Virus record (IMG/VR): IMGVR_UViG_3300009370_000048
Location: 1-47,528 of that record
Source of the DNA: a virus
Direction: 5' to 3' (one strand)
DNA length: 47,528 bases
Positions within the stretch are counted from its first letter, which is position 1. Each line of letters starts with the position of its first letter. This document shows, one piece after another, positions 33,487 through 42,982 of the stretch. A model generated the notes under the pieces. It ran no database searches. It was not told the origin of the DNA and worked only from the letters and a program-made list of their open reading frames with translations. The translations under genes and the position numbers were made by a program.

Positions 33487-34269
33487 TTATTTACCATCTA
33501 TTAATTCACCCCATAAAGAGGTTTTACCATTTATTATTTCTACAACTTCAACTTTATAGTCTCCGTTCTTATAAAAATCAATTATTGCGAATGCATGATT
33601 CCAATTAGTTAGCCTTCCGCTAAGCCAATCTTCATCAGCTTCTATATCTTTCAAACAACCCAAACTCCAAGCACTTATAGTTCCTCCTGCGGTTGTTTTG
33701 GTAAATCTTTGCAAATCGTGTGTATGTCCATACATTATACTTTCTCCATACATATCTAAATGCTTAAAGGCGTGATATTTAGGAACATATTTGCCGTGTG
33801 TGAAATTAAGTTTTCCAATCTTTAATAACTTCTTTCTATTGTAGGGATGATATTCATATCCTCTTTCTTTAATTTTTAAAGCATTTTCAGTTTTGTATTG
33901 CTCTAAATAAGGATACCTTACTACAAACTTATCAAGCCAAACTTCGTGATTACCTTGAACAAAATGTCTTTCTTTACATTTGACTTTATCAAGGGACTTA
34001 TCTATTATATCCATACCCTTATTAACATCTTTTACATCTTTGTTTAGCAAAGGAATTAAATCTTCCATAGGTTTAGCACTTCTTCCCTTCCAATAATGAG
34101 AACTGAAATGTTCCCATTCTCCAGTATCTCCTAAATCAATATATATATCTGGCTTTACAATTTCAATAGCCTTACAAACTATCTTTATTGCCTTTTTATC
34201 GTGAATTGGAAAATGTTTATCTGGCGTAACAATTGCTCTTTTAATAGCACTTTTTTGTCTATTGCTCAT
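33487..34269 (-). CDS. Calcineurin-like metallophosphoesterase
   Basis: All the metal-binding blocks are present: D-x-H (Asp17, His19), GD (47-48, IDLGDTGEW), GNHE (106-109), His158 in NFTHGKY, and GHTH (181-184). These coordinate a two-metal centre that hydrolyses phosphomono- or diesters; substrates range from nucleotides to DNA. At 260 residues it is close to a single domain. Its place among structural genes suggests expression late in infection. Substrate cannot be told from sequence. Confidence 0.9.
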   Translation of the reverse strand: MSNRQKSAIKRAIVTPDKHFPIHDKKAIKIVCKAIEIVKPDIYIDLGDTGEWEHFSSHYWKGRSAKPMEDLIPLLNKDVKDVNKGMDIIDKSLDKVKCKERHFVQGNHEVWLDKFVVRYPYLEQYKTENALKIKERGYEYHPYNRKKLLKIGKLNFTHGKYVPKYHAFKHLDMYGESIMYGHTHDLQRFTKTTAGGTISAWSLGCLKDIEADEDWLSGRLTNWNHAFAIIDFYKNGDYKVEVVEIINGKTSLWGELIDGK

Positions 34270-34290
34270 ATTTACCTCTATTTCAAAAAA

Positions 34291-34419
34291 CTATTTTTTA
34301 TCTTTTTTTTCTTTAAGCACCTTTTCACATAATTCGATTTTGCCTTGAAGCTTAATAAAGAGTTCCTTAACTTGCTCTTGTTGTTTTTTATACAACTCGA
34401 GTTCTTTTTTAAAATCCAT
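34291..34419 (-). CDS. Tiny coiled-coil protein, 42 aa
   Basis: MDFKKELELYKKQQEQVKEL followed by a further heptad-like stretch and a Lys-rich end. AAGGGGAAATA precedes the ATG. Fills the gap between two structural-region genes; function unknown. Confidence 0.6.
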   Translation of the reverse strand: MDFKKELELYKKQQEQVKELFIKLQGKIELCEKVLKEKKDKK

Positions 34420-34432
34420 TATTTCCCCTTAT

Positions 34433-35023
34433 TTATGATAAATGGTATTTTATTGTTACAGAAGCAGAATAATCAGATGCTACTGACGAATCTACTCTAA
34501 AAAATGCTAATATAGCTTTTCCTGATGATACACTTGAATAACTACTATCAATTGTAAAAGTACTTAAATATGTTTGCTCATTTCCAGCATTTGTAACATC
34601 TGAATTTGATGCAATAATTTGTCCATTTGCTAAAGTAGATGTTGAACCAGAAGTATAATCAAATGACATTAAATGCATTCTTGTTGTTCCTCCAGTAGCA
34701 TTATCTGCTCCCTCTAAAGAATATACAGCATCAATAACTATATTATCAGGGACATACCATATCATTGGTGATATTTGTCCAGCATATTGAGTATCTGTGT
34801 CTGCAGTTGTAAACGAAGTATCTGGATTAGTTCCTGTACCAAAATCTACATCGGATTCTGAACTTGTTATATAAGGCGAACCTTGAAATGGTAAAGGATA
34901 ATGAGTATCATAAGTATAATGAGATGCTCCGCTATATCCTATTCCAAAATAAGCATACAAGCTATATCCACCAGTAGTATTTGTATTTCCATCTGTTGTC
35001 CATGCTGTTGAATTGTAAGCCAT
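34433..35023 (-). CDS. Beta-rich virion protein, 196 aa
   Basis: Ser/Thr/Tyr/Gly-rich with many short strands and no Lys-rich regions, composition like the fibre and decoration proteins. It follows three connector-type genes. Possibly a tail or head-surface protein. AGGAGATATAT precedes the start. Confidence 0.55.
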   Translation of the reverse strand: MAYNSTAWTTDGNTNTTGGYSLYAYFGIGYSGASHYTYDTHYPLPFQGSPYITSSESDVDFGTGTNPDTSFTTADTDTQYAGQISPMIWYVPDNIVIDAVYSLEGADNATGGTTRMHLMSFDYTSGSTSTLANGQIIASNSDVTNAGNEQTYLSTFTIDSSYSSVSSGKAILAFFRVDSSVASDYSASVTIKYHLS

Positions 35024-35032
35024 ATATATCTC

Positions 35033-35431
35033 CTATAATCTTGGTACTGCTAAAGAACGCACACCTGTTTTTCTTAATGGATATTGTTTTATCATTTTAT
35101 CATACATTGCTCTAAAATATTGAGCTTTTTCTAAATCTCCTAAATCTTCAAACAATCTTGATTTCATATAACATACTACTGCTGGATGTAATCCAGAATC
35201 AAGTCCTCCATCTGTTTTTAAATCATCTGTTTGAGCATCAATTGTTTCATACTTAGAATGAAATGTTATTCTTAATCCGCTTGAAACATCACTTCCTTGA
35301 TAAGTATCATATTTTTCTTTAGTTCTTTCGCCTGATGTGCTAGTTGTATCTTGAGCTAATATTGCAACTCTACTATCATCATTATACCAAGCAAAATAAG
35401 TATTTGGATATGTTCTTTTATTTGTTGCCAT
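35033..35431 (-). CDS. Connector-region protein, 132 aa
   Basis: The C-terminal LHPAVVCYMKSRLFEDLGDLEKAQYF pattern (split over about 80-108) is one I associate with conserved connector-region proteins of environmental phages. Mixed fold with N-terminal strands. AAGGATTAAT precedes the ATG. Head-tail joining role inferred from position. Confidence 0.6.
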   Translation of the reverse strand: MATNKRTYPNTYFAWYNDDSRVAILAQDTTSTSGERTKEKYDTYQGSDVSSGLRITFHSKYETIDAQTDDLKTDGGLDSGLHPAVVCYMKSRLFEDLGDLEKAQYFRAMYDKMIKQYPLRKTGVRSLAVPRL

Positions 35432-35440
35432 AATTAATCC

Positions 35441-35746
35441 TTATGTTAATGAATCATCAGTTGATTCAGTATCGTTTCTTAATAATCTATGAGGGTCTGC
35501 AAGTTTAGGTATCATTATATATCTATCATTTGTATCTTTTATTTCTACTTTTGTAATATCAATTACTTTATCTGCTAATTCATACCATCTCTTATAACCC
35601 TCTAATGTAGATGTTGATGATACCATATAATTTCTTTTATTTGATGCAATATCATCCATTGCATCATTAATCAATTGAAACATATATTGTTCTGATTGTC
35701 TTCCAAACATTTTTTCAATTTGTTCAATAATATTTTTAGTTGTCAT
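35441..35746 (-). CDS. Small connector-region protein, 101 aa
   Basis: Helical N-terminal part (IIEQIEKMFGRQSEQYMFQL) and an aspartate/arginine-rich end (DPHRLLRNDTESTDDS). Shares a TAATG junction with the adaptor gene upstream. Probably part of the head-tail interface. Not otherwise recognised. Confidence 0.55.
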   Translation of the reverse strand: MTTKNIIEQIEKMFGRQSEQYMFQLINDAMDDIASNKRNYMVSSTSTLEGYKRWYELADKVIDITKVEIKDTNDRYIMIPKLADPHRLLRNDTESTDDSLT

Positions 35747-36462
35747 TATTTATCTCCTTGTTGCTTTGGAGGAACTATACTTCCATGCTGTAAGGCAATA
35801 ATTCCTTCTTGATATTCAGCTTTCAATGAAGATAGTATCGGAATATATAATTCAACATCTTCTTCAATCGCTAATTGATATTCAGTTGCTATAATAGCCG
35901 CCCTTAATAAAACTAAATTTTCAGCTTCATCTGGGAAATTGGTAATCGATGTTGCAGTTTTAACGTTTATATTTGACCCACTTCCATCTGCATCAAACAC
36001 AGGGTAAGATATATGCATTATTTTAGCAGGCTGATTTGAATCGGGAGTAGGCTTCACAAATAATGTTGGATTTCCTGAAGAATTGCTTTCAGTCCAATAG
36101 ACTGGGTCTGTCGCTGTCGCATAATGAAGACTACTTGAATCATTAGCTGAATCTGCTAACAAAGGAGATATTTCTCTACATCCAATATAGTAACCAGAAT
36201 TAGCATTTTCACGAGTTACATAAAGTATTTCTCCTACTCCATCTAAATCCATAGTTGTATCTGTATTTCCAATATATAAATTAGTAACTTTGCAGCATTT
36301 TTGTTTTAATTTAAAAGGAAGGATATTAACAACTTCCTTTACTGCCACATTCATCCATTCAGCTGTAACGTCATCGTAATTCTCGCCTATTTCTGATGCG
36401 CTTGCACTATCTCCATCAAATCCTGTTAATGCGTGTATTCTTTCTCCAAAACTTACAGCCAT
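35746..36462 (-). CDS. Head-tail adaptor-like protein, 238 aa
   Basis: Helix-strand-helix layout with a C-terminal INVKTATSITNFPDEAENLV followed by a hydrophobic helix (LLRAAIIATEYQLAI), the form of gp6-type adaptor proteins that bind below the portal ring. The long central strand region carries FVKPTPD. Start shares TAATG with the zinc-ribbon gene. Assignment is by pattern plus its position after the capsid genes. Confidence 0.65.
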   Translation of the reverse strand: MAVSFGERIHALTGFDGDSASASEIGENYDDVTAEWMNVAVKEVVNILPFKLKQKCCKVTNLYIGNTDTTMDLDGVGEILYVTRENANSGYYIGCREISPLLADSANDSSSLHYATATDPVYWTESNSSGNPTLFVKPTPDSNQPAKIMHISYPVFDADGSGSNINVKTATSITNFPDEAENLVLLRAAIIATEYQLAIEEDVELYIPILSSLKAEYQEGIIALQHGSIVPPKQQGDK

Positions 36463-36665
36463 TATCTACTATTCCTTTCTGCTATATCTTGGTCGATTGT
36501 TGTTTGACTAAATTCAACCTTTGTTTGTCCACTCCAAGTTGTCCTCATATTTATACTATCAGATAACTTACCACCTGCGCCAAACAACTTACCACACTTA
36601 CATTCACCAATGACATTTTTAATAACTTCAATCTTATCACCACATTCACAATAATATGTTCTCAT
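36462..36665 (-). CDS. Zinc-ribbon protein, 67 aa
   Basis: CxC (CECG, residues 6-8) and CKCG (23-25) give a rubredoxin-like zinc knuckle near the N-terminus; the rest is polar. It sits among head genes, where such small zinc proteins occasionally occur. Function unknown. Confidence 0.6.
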   Translation of the reverse strand: MRTYYCECGDKIEVIKNVIGECKCGKLFGAGGKLSDSINMRTTWSGQTKVEFSQTTIDQDIAERNSR

Positions 36666-36670
36666 TATTT

Positions 36671-36796
36671 TTAAGCCTTTCCAATTTCAGAATATCCAGT
36701 TTTACCATTACCTGTATACTCTGTTTTATTTCTTTTTTTTGCATTTTTGGGAGGTCTTCCCTTCTGCTTTCCATATGTTCCTTTTCCGTATGGCAT
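36671..36796 (-). CDS. Tiny conserved phage protein, 41 aa
   Basis: Begins MPYGKGTYGKQKGRPPK, a pattern seen repeatedly as a tiny gene in the structural region of environmental phages, with an AT-hook-like GRPPK. CAAGGAGGTAAATA is the strongest ribosome binding site in the late operon, implying high expression. Function unknown. Confidence 0.7.
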   Translation of the reverse strand: MPYGKGTYGKQKGRPPKNAKKRNKTEYTGNGKTGYSEIGKA

Positions 36797-36867
36797 TATT
36801 TACCTCCTTGCTTGTTAATAATTTACGATTTTCATTTATATATTTCAACACCCTCTCTGCAAATTAC

Positions 36868-37569
36868 CTACCATGGAACTTCTCCTGAATGCTTGATATG
36901 AACTTCGCTTTCTATTGTCGCATTATTGCTTCCAGCTTCATCATATATTGTTGTACCACTTCCTTGCTCCTTACCATCTCCCATTCTCCACCAATGAATT
37001 AAATCTCCAGCAAATGGGCCTTCCTTATGATTAAATGGCTCTCTACCATTATAAATAGTTCTAACTTCAGATGCATTTAATTCTCTTTCATATATAGCAA
37101 AATCATTTATTTCTCCTATAAAACTAAATCCAAAATGAGAGGGCTTCATAGCTGAATCCAGAGTGCCACCACTTGTCGTCATAGATAAAGGAACTCCATC
37201 TTGATAAAATTGTCCAGTTCCATCTGACACAGTTGTAAATGCAAAATGATACCACTTATTTACAACTTGTTCAGTTAATGTTCCAACTTGGATTTTATTA
37301 TCTGTGTCTCCTTCCATATATATGGTATTATTATTATCATGGAATATAAACCAATTATCATTACTATCTACATCATGAAAAACTCTATCCCAATGGTCAA
37401 GTGAAGTTCTTCTTGACCACCATGAAAATGAGTAATATCCATCATGTGTATCCAAACTTAATGCTGACCCTAATTCTAAAAGTTGATTATCGCCTGGAGA
37501 ATTAAAGTTTAATGAGCGATTATCTTGGAAGCCAGTTCCACTTGTTGATATTCTTCTTGATGTAAACAT
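36868..37569 (-). CDS. LamG/concanavalin A-like lectin-domain virion protein
   Basis: The strands DGYYSFSWWSRR, KWYHFAFTTVSDGTGQFYQDG and the FIGEINDFAIYERELNASEV ending (about 40-172) form the LamG jelly roll, which usually binds carbohydrate. A further Trp-rich tail follows. On a capsid or neck it may help the particle stick to polysaccharide. TAATG junction with the upstream gene. Confidence 0.8.
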   Translation of the reverse strand: MFTSRRISTSGTGFQDNRSLNFNSPGDNQLLELGSALSLDTHDGYYSFSWWSRRTSLDHWDRVFHDVDSNDNWFIFHDNNNTIYMEGDTDNKIQVGTLTEQVVNKWYHFAFTTVSDGTGQFYQDGVPLSMTTSGGTLDSAMKPSHFGFSFIGEINDFAIYERELNASEVRTIYNGREPFNHKEGPFAGDLIHWWRMGDGKEQGSGTTIYDEAGSNNATIESEVHIKHSGEVPW

Positions 37570-38093
37570 TAATCTTTAACTAAACCTAATCTAATATCAA
37601 TATTAGTCGCAACTGAATGGTCTCCACTTGCTGCTCCTCTGCATACACCTGCACAATATATACTTTGAGTACCAGAAGCAGCCTTTAAAACAAGACCTAT
37701 ATTATTTTTTGTTGCAATTTGAACATCAACTAAATCAGACCAATTTGATATAGAAACATGTCCCAATAATACTGCTGCATCTGCATTATCTGTTTCAGAG
37801 CTTCCACCCCAAGTTAATGCTGCTCCAGCTGTTCCAAGGTCTTTAGTTACCTGGAAGAATAATAAATCAAATGATACAGTTTGGTCTCCTTTATGAAAAA
37901 CGCTTACTGATTGCAATATTGATGAACCTCCACTAACTGCTACTGCATTTTCTATTTCTAAAGAATCAAATAATAAATCTCCATCAGCATCTGTAGAACC
38001 TGTTGATACTGTTGGGGTTACTGTTATTAAATCAACATCCATTTTGTTGAGTTTTTCTGCTACGGTATATTTGTGTAATTCTGTTTGTGCCAT
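37569..38093 (-). CDS. Decoration-like virion protein, 174 aa
   Basis: Beta-rich with Val/Thr/Ser/Ala repeats (LQSVSVFHKGDQTVSFDLLF), Lys-poor. It resembles small head-surface proteins encoded after the capsid gene. AAAGGAGAATAAA gives strong initiation. No domain can be named. Confidence 0.55.
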   Translation of the reverse strand: MAQTELHKYTVAEKLNKMDVDLITVTPTVSTGSTDADGDLLFDSLEIENAVAVSGGSSILQSVSVFHKGDQTVSFDLLFFQVTKDLGTAGAALTWGGSSETDNADAAVLLGHVSISNWSDLVDVQIATKNNIGLVLKAASGTQSIYCAGVCRGAASGDHSVATNIDIRLGLVKD

Positions 38094-38174
38094 TTTATTC
38101 TCCTTTATTGAGTGTACTTAAAGCTCTGGCTTGAGCGTGAACGTACTCTTATTATTAAAATTTTTAGTAGATTC

Positions 38175-38202
38175 GGGAGTCGCCCTTTATACGACAACTC
38201 CC
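38175..38202 (-). terminator. Hairpin between the capsid genes and downstream genes
   Basis: On the minus strand GGGAGTTGTC pairs with GGCGACTCCC (10 bp with two G-T wobbles) around a 7-8 base loop. It is followed by an A/T run rather than a clean T-run. It lies in the 146-base gap after the capsid and its companion gene, a likely place for partial termination or RNA processing that raises capsid expression. Confidence 0.5.
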
Positions 38203-38239
38203 ATAGTTCTACAAGACTATTAAACCTTATTGATTCGGT

Positions 38240-38815
38240 TTATAAATACATGAACACAGCAGTAAATTTAACTGTTGTAGCTGCAGTTGCAAGGTCATTA
38301 GCAAGAGGCTTTAAACTAGCGTATAAAGTTCTTTCAGATGCACTATACAATGTAGCTTCAATAGCTATAGCTTCACTTGTTGCTGGTCCTCCAATAACAC
38401 CTGCGTCTTCTACAGAAGTAGAAAGAAACGCATTTGCAGCATGTCCATTAGAATTTGCAATAAGTCTTAATGGAGCATTGGCTGCCCATGTTACTGCTGA
38501 ACCACCATCATCAAGTATAGCTTTCTCGTTTACCAACTGACCACCATATGCTGATGTGCCTAAATCAAAATCAACGTCATCACCACTAGCTCCTGCTGTC
38601 ACAATATTACCTGCTGGAACCGCCCATAGGTCTTTCAATATTGTTCCTGCTGGCTGTTTGATTTCAACAGTTGTTACTGCCGCAGCTGTAACTGCAATTG
38701 TGCCAGTAGTTTTAGATACTGCAGTTAATTTATAAGCACCATCTGGCCCAAATTGAATAAAATCTGGGTCTATTTGATAGTCATTACTACTCTTATTATT
38801 TACATCGCTTCTCAT
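38240..38815 (-). CDS. Capsid-companion (decoration or stabilising) protein, 191 aa
   Basis: Directly downstream of the major capsid gene (3 bases apart), Ala/Thr/Val-rich and beta-rich, with no catalytic residues. Its start follows GGAGGGATTC. A capsid cement or head-fibre role fits its place and composition. Not recognised as a named family. Confidence 0.6.
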   Translation of the reverse strand: MRSDVNNKSSNDYQIDPDFIQFGPDGAYKLTAVSKTTGTIAVTAAAVTTVEIKQPAGTILKDLWAVPAGNIVTAGASGDDVDFDLGTSAYGGQLVNEKAILDDGGSAVTWAANAPLRLIANSNGHAANAFLSTSVEDAGVIGGPATSEAIAIEATLYSASERTLYASLKPLANDLATAATTVKFTAVFMYL

Positions 38816-38817
38816 GA

Positions 38818-40185
38818 TTAGAATCCCTCCACATTAAACAATGCGTGAGTTTCAGGAAGAGATACTTCAAGACCAGCTTCGGTCAATATCATATCTTTTC
38901 TTAAATCCTCATCAGCTTGTTGTACGTTAGTTGTAATTGAAGTGTCTCTATTAACACCATTACCAACAAGAGGTCTATATGAAACATGGTCAAGGTCAAT
39001 TAACGCTAAATGACCAGATGCATTAACTCTAAACAACGGTTCTTTAACTAATGATAATGAACCATGAATAGTATCAATTTTCATAATTTGATGTCCAAAT
39101 TGACCATTACTCTTTTCAAAGTTATATCTCTCTTCGCCTGCCATTGAACTTGATACAAATCCACCAAGTTTATTAAAATGAGATACTACTGGAAGACTAG
39201 CTAATCCAAGTTTATTTGAAGTGCCACCCCTTGCAGGGTCATATATAACTTCAAATGCACTTAACAAGTTATCATAAGTCAACTCACTTGATGCAAATGT
39301 TGCCAAATAAGGCAATTTTTCAGTATAACTCAATGAAGCAGATGATATATTAACAGGTGTTCCACCATTCTTAATAATATGACCTACAACACCATCAGTA
39401 TATTGAATACCACCAGTCGAACCTTGCATACCAAAAAGCATTGCTCTTTCAATGTCAACTTTATGTTCTCTTAATTTAAGATTCCATAATCTTGCCCATT
39501 CATCAGCATAACCACGATATACAGTTGCTCTAGCTGTATTAGTCATTTCACAAGCTGTTTTAAAGATTTGAGTATATCCATATCTATTATCAAGCTCTTG
39601 AGACCATACATCTGGAGCACCTGAACCCTGTTCATATGATGTTCCTATTACAACACCCTTACCTTCATCATCAAGTGCAGTTGTTGACCCACTTGAAGCA
39701 GCAATAGTTGTTACATTAATCGTAGTATCAGCTGCATTATGTTGAACTGAATTAATCCTAGCTGTAGCTTGTGTTATAGCTTCAACATCACCAGCACCAC
39801 CACCTTCACTATTGATATTCGTAGCGAATTGAACAACCATTCCTTTAATAAGCCATTTAACATTTCCATCTGTGTCACTACTACCTGTTGCTAATTCAAC
39901 AGTAATATTTCCACTGCTTTCTGCGGCTGGTAATGTTTGAACTCCATCAATAAAAAAACTTCTATCAGTAATAGATGTTTTTGTTCTATCTTCCAAAAAT
40001 CGGAATTGACTATCCGAAGTTGGAACTTTTCCTACTTTTGACAGATATGTAAAAAACGGAGACTCTTCTGGAGCTAAATCAGCGACCCTATCACTAAAAT
40101 CATACAGTCTTCTTGATGGGACTGTGCTATCAATAACTGCACCAGGAGTTCCGAATTTTACTTGTCCACTATTATAAGTAGCCAT
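38818..40185 (-). CDS. Major capsid protein, SU10-like (DUF5309) type
   Basis: Forms the procapsid shell. Diagnostic stretches: DFSDRVADLAPEESPFFTYL (about 29-48), FEDRT-like FLEDRTKTSITDRSFF, and YTQIFKTACEMTNTARATVY with WNLKLREHKVDIERAMLFG (about 204-250). These match the DUF5309/SU10-type HK97-fold capsid family. Length 455 is normal. It follows the scaffold gene and has an AAGGAGAAATAA site for strong expression. Confidence 0.85.
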   Translation of the reverse strand: MATYNSGQVKFGTPGAVIDSTVPSRRLYDFSDRVADLAPEESPFFTYLSKVGKVPTSDSQFRFLEDRTKTSITDRSFFIDGVQTLPAAESSGNITVELATGSSDTDGNVKWLIKGMVVQFATNINSEGGGAGDVEAITQATARINSVQHNAADTTINVTTIAASSGSTTALDDEGKGVVIGTSYEQGSGAPDVWSQELDNRYGYTQIFKTACEMTNTARATVYRGYADEWARLWNLKLREHKVDIERAMLFGMQGSTGGIQYTDGVVGHIIKNGGTPVNISSASLSYTEKLPYLATFASSELTYDNLLSAFEVIYDPARGGTSNKLGLASLPVVSHFNKLGGFVSSSMAGEERYNFEKSNGQFGHQIMKIDTIHGSLSLVKEPLFRVNASGHLALIDLDHVSYRPLVGNGVNRDTSITTNVQQADEDLRKDMILTEAGLEVSLPETHALFNVEGF

Positions 40186-40212
40186 TTATTTCTCCTTAGT
40201 TTATATTATTAT

Positions 40213-40923
40213 TTACAATACGTTAGCTCGACTACCAGCTTTTGTAATAGCATTCCACATTTCATCTTTTTCGCCTTTTCTCTCAGGTTGCTCTCCAGTT
40301 AAAACACCTGCTTGTTGAGGGGCACTCTGATTCTGACGAACTGCATCTAATGGATTGTTATTAACAGCTTGAGGATTTGTTACAGCTTTCCACATATTAA
40401 TTGCTCCATCAACACCATATTCTGCAGGATTCTTTGCTGCAAACTCCATGAATGATTCAACTTCTTCTGGATTTAGTCCTTTTTGACTAAGTTCAGTTTT
40501 TAATTGACTCACTCCTGCTTGCTTTTGAAATCCTTGCATTTGTTGACTTACACCTTCATTGATAGACTTCTGTAGTTCCTGTTGTCGAAACTTATACGAT
40601 TTAGATGCTGGGTCATTATAGGCTTCCCAAGGGTCGAACTCATCCTTATCCATAGAAACTTCATTAACAGTACTTGGCTGACCACTTGCCATTGATTGTA
40701 TATTTTCAACAATGTCTGGACGTGATTCCAATAGTTGTCCTATTTGTTCATATTTCTTTAGATTTTGATTTTCAGCATATAGTTTATCCTTTTCAGATTG
40801 ATGGTATTTAGCTTGCGCTTCCCAATCTTCAGAACTCTCTTGCTGTTGCTCACCGTTATCTTGCCCTACATTATCATTAACTTGACCTTGTTCAAGATTG
40901 TTATCTTCTAATGCATTATCCAT
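40213..40923 (-). CDS. Scaffolding protein, 236 aa
   Basis: Acidic, Gln/Asn-rich and mostly helical, beginning MDNALEDNNLEQGQVND and ending in a basic stretch, the profile of phage scaffolds; located between portal and capsid genes. The start is placed at 40923, right after the portal stop, with AAAGGAGAGTAAA upstream; an in-frame ATG at 40974 would overlap the portal end. No protease gene was found nearby. Confidence 0.75.
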   Translation of the reverse strand: MDNALEDNNLEQGQVNDNVGQDNGEQQQESSEDWEAQAKYHQSEKDKLYAENQNLKKYEQIGQLLESRPDIVENIQSMASGQPSTVNEVSMDKDEFDPWEAYNDPASKSYKFRQQELQKSINEGVSQQMQGFQKQAGVSQLKTELSQKGLNPEEVESFMEFAAKNPAEYGVDGAINMWKAVTNPQAVNNNPLDAVRQNQSAPQQAGVLTGEQPERKGEKDEMWNAITKAGSRANVL

Positions 40924-40924
40924 T

Positions 40925-42949
40925 TTACTCTCCTTTTCTTTGCAATTTCTCTTGTTTTTCTTGAGTTTGACCACGCAAATGTGATTTCTCTATTTCGAGT
41001 TTAACTGCATTTTCTAGTTTATTAACCGCTTCTTTTGAAGCAGATTTTGAATTTAATTCTGTTTCTTTTAACTTACCTTTAAATTTCTCAACTTCAGTTC
41101 TCTTCCTTGATTGTATAGATTCTCTATGAGCCGTTTGTAAGTCTCCAGATAAATTTTTGATTTGTTCTTGAGCACCTTGTAATTGTTGTTGTAATTGTGC
41201 CACAATATCCATTCTTTGCAATATACCTTCTTTGTCGAATATATCTGTCTTTTTCAATGCTTCAGTTCTATCAATTAATCCAGCTTGATAGGCTTCCATA
41301 TATATAGACCATTCTCCCCATCTATTTGAAGGCATTGTAGAATTACCAATAACATTAATATCATATTGACCAATAGTTAAATCGTTATGCATTTCTCCTA
41401 TAGCTTGACTTTTATCATCATAGTAATTGACCATATATTCAGACATATCATTATTTGGTTGAACAACTCTAAATGTTTTTTGATAAGTATAATGTTCTTT
41501 TGCTAAATTATATACAACTTTCCCTAATCTTTTTAAACTTCCTTCAATATCTCTTAATTTTGATTTACTTCTTCTTTGTCCAAAATCTTCAAGCATCATA
41601 GTTGCTGATGATGTTTTTGGAGCAACTTCAGTATTTCCTTGCATCATTTCAAATATACCCATATTTAAATCAATATATTTCTCAATCATGGGAGGTAGAT
41701 TCAATATTGAATTAGACAATGGAGATGGTTGCGGAAAATGAGGCTCCCCCATTGATGGGTCATATTCAATTGTTGCATTAGGATTTGCCCAATCTCTTTC
41801 TAATTCTTCAAGATTGTCAACACTTCCTTGCGGAACTAACAATTTCAATCCAGCAGACGATTGTGCGTGAGAAGTAATTAAGGACATAACTTTATTTAAA
41901 TATCTTTGAAAATCTTTATTTTTCCTAACATCACTCATTGGATAAGGAGTATTTGTCCAAATATTTGGAATTGGTACAATTGGATATTTATCAGTATTTA
42001 AAATATATTCATATAATATTATTTGACCTAATACACAAGTAAGTTTAATTCTTGTTTGAAGAACTTCAACAATATCAATTAATCCTCTTTCGGCAGCCTC
42101 AACAACTTCTGGTTTTTGAATGAATATTTGCATATTTTTTTCATCAAGTATTCTTTCACTTCCATCTTGTGTGTTTAATATTCTGTAATATGGAACTTTT
42201 ACTTTTGAGAAATATTCTATTAATTGATATTTTTCAGAACCTTCTCCGTGGTCATAATCTTTTATAACATCAGGGGTAAATGAACCTTTTGTTCTTGAAT
42301 TTAATGCAGATGGATATGTTTCGTCTTCACTGTAACCTTCAATTTCATCAATTAGCATTTTACCATTTTCTTCATTCACTTCTCTTAATTGAGGATATAA
42401 ATCTAATACTTGAAATTTTGTAAATATTGTAGATAACATCATACCAGATGCATCATCAAACCATCTGTTTCTTGCATTTGGGTCTACTACAACTCGAAAA
42501 GGGTCTGCGTAAGTAAATTTAACCTCACCTCTTCCGTAATCAGCCTCTCTATCTACATATGCATAAAAATAACCAAGTCCAGTCACAGTATAGTCATGTA
42601 CGGCTTGCTTGAACACCTCATTACCATCAGAAACATCCCAAACATATTCCATTACAGATTTCCACACATTTGCAAGGTCACTATCAGAGTCCTCTCTTGG
42701 TGTTGCTGAAAATTTAGGAGGTTTAGATGTTATAATAGCTTTAAATTGCTCTATTGCAGAATAAAGCCTATCCATAGGAACAGATGTTTGATTCCTTGAT
42801 TCAAGTTCATCAACTTCACTTTCTGAAAAATGATTTCCTAAATAAAAATCAATATCTTCACGTGCATGGTTTTCCCATTCTTTGCGGGCATCAGACCATC
42901 GTCTCCACATTTCTTTTATATATTCTACTTGTTTATTGGTCTCTATCAT
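40925..42949 (-). CDS. Portal protein, 674 aa
   Basis: Forms the dodecameric DNA gate. Fits large P22/SU10-type portals: N-terminal helices (WRRWSDARKEWENHAREDIDF), FRVVVDPNAR and YPIVPIPNIW motifs, a middle PQPSPLSNSILNLPPMIEKY segment, then QGNTEVAPKTSSATMMLEDFG. The C-terminus is a long coiled coil (about 575-674), a barrel-like extension. Gene order terminase, portal, scaffold is canonical. No clear binding site at its start. Confidence 0.88.
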   Translation of the reverse strand: MIETNKQVEYIKEMWRRWSDARKEWENHAREDIDFYLGNHFSESEVDELESRNQTSVPMDRLYSAIEQFKAIITSKPPKFSATPREDSDSDLANVWKSVMEYVWDVSDGNEVFKQAVHDYTVTGLGYFYAYVDREADYGRGEVKFTYADPFRVVVDPNARNRWFDDASGMMLSTIFTKFQVLDLYPQLREVNEENGKMLIDEIEGYSEDETYPSALNSRTKGSFTPDVIKDYDHGEGSEKYQLIEYFSKVKVPYYRILNTQDGSERILDEKNMQIFIQKPEVVEAAERGLIDIVEVLQTRIKLTCVLGQIILYEYILNTDKYPIVPIPNIWTNTPYPMSDVRKNKDFQRYLNKVMSLITSHAQSSAGLKLLVPQGSVDNLEELERDWANPNATIEYDPSMGEPHFPQPSPLSNSILNLPPMIEKYIDLNMGIFEMMQGNTEVAPKTSSATMMLEDFGQRRSKSKLRDIEGSLKRLGKVVYNLAKEHYTYQKTFRVVQPNNDMSEYMVNYYDDKSQAIGEMHNDLTIGQYDINVIGNSTMPSNRWGEWSIYMEAYQAGLIDRTEALKKTDIFDKEGILQRMDIVAQLQQQLQGAQEQIKNLSGDLQTAHRESIQSRKRTEVEKFKGKLKETELNSKSASKEAVNKLENAVKLEIEKSHLRGQTQEKQEKLQRKGE

Positions 42950-42982
42950 AACTGTTAATATAATATATTTTTAATATAATAA

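Noticed and set aside
38112-38540. 142-aa plus-strand ORF
   Set aside because: Mirror of the capsid-companion gene on the opposite strand; composition is that of an antisense shadow and there is no binding site.
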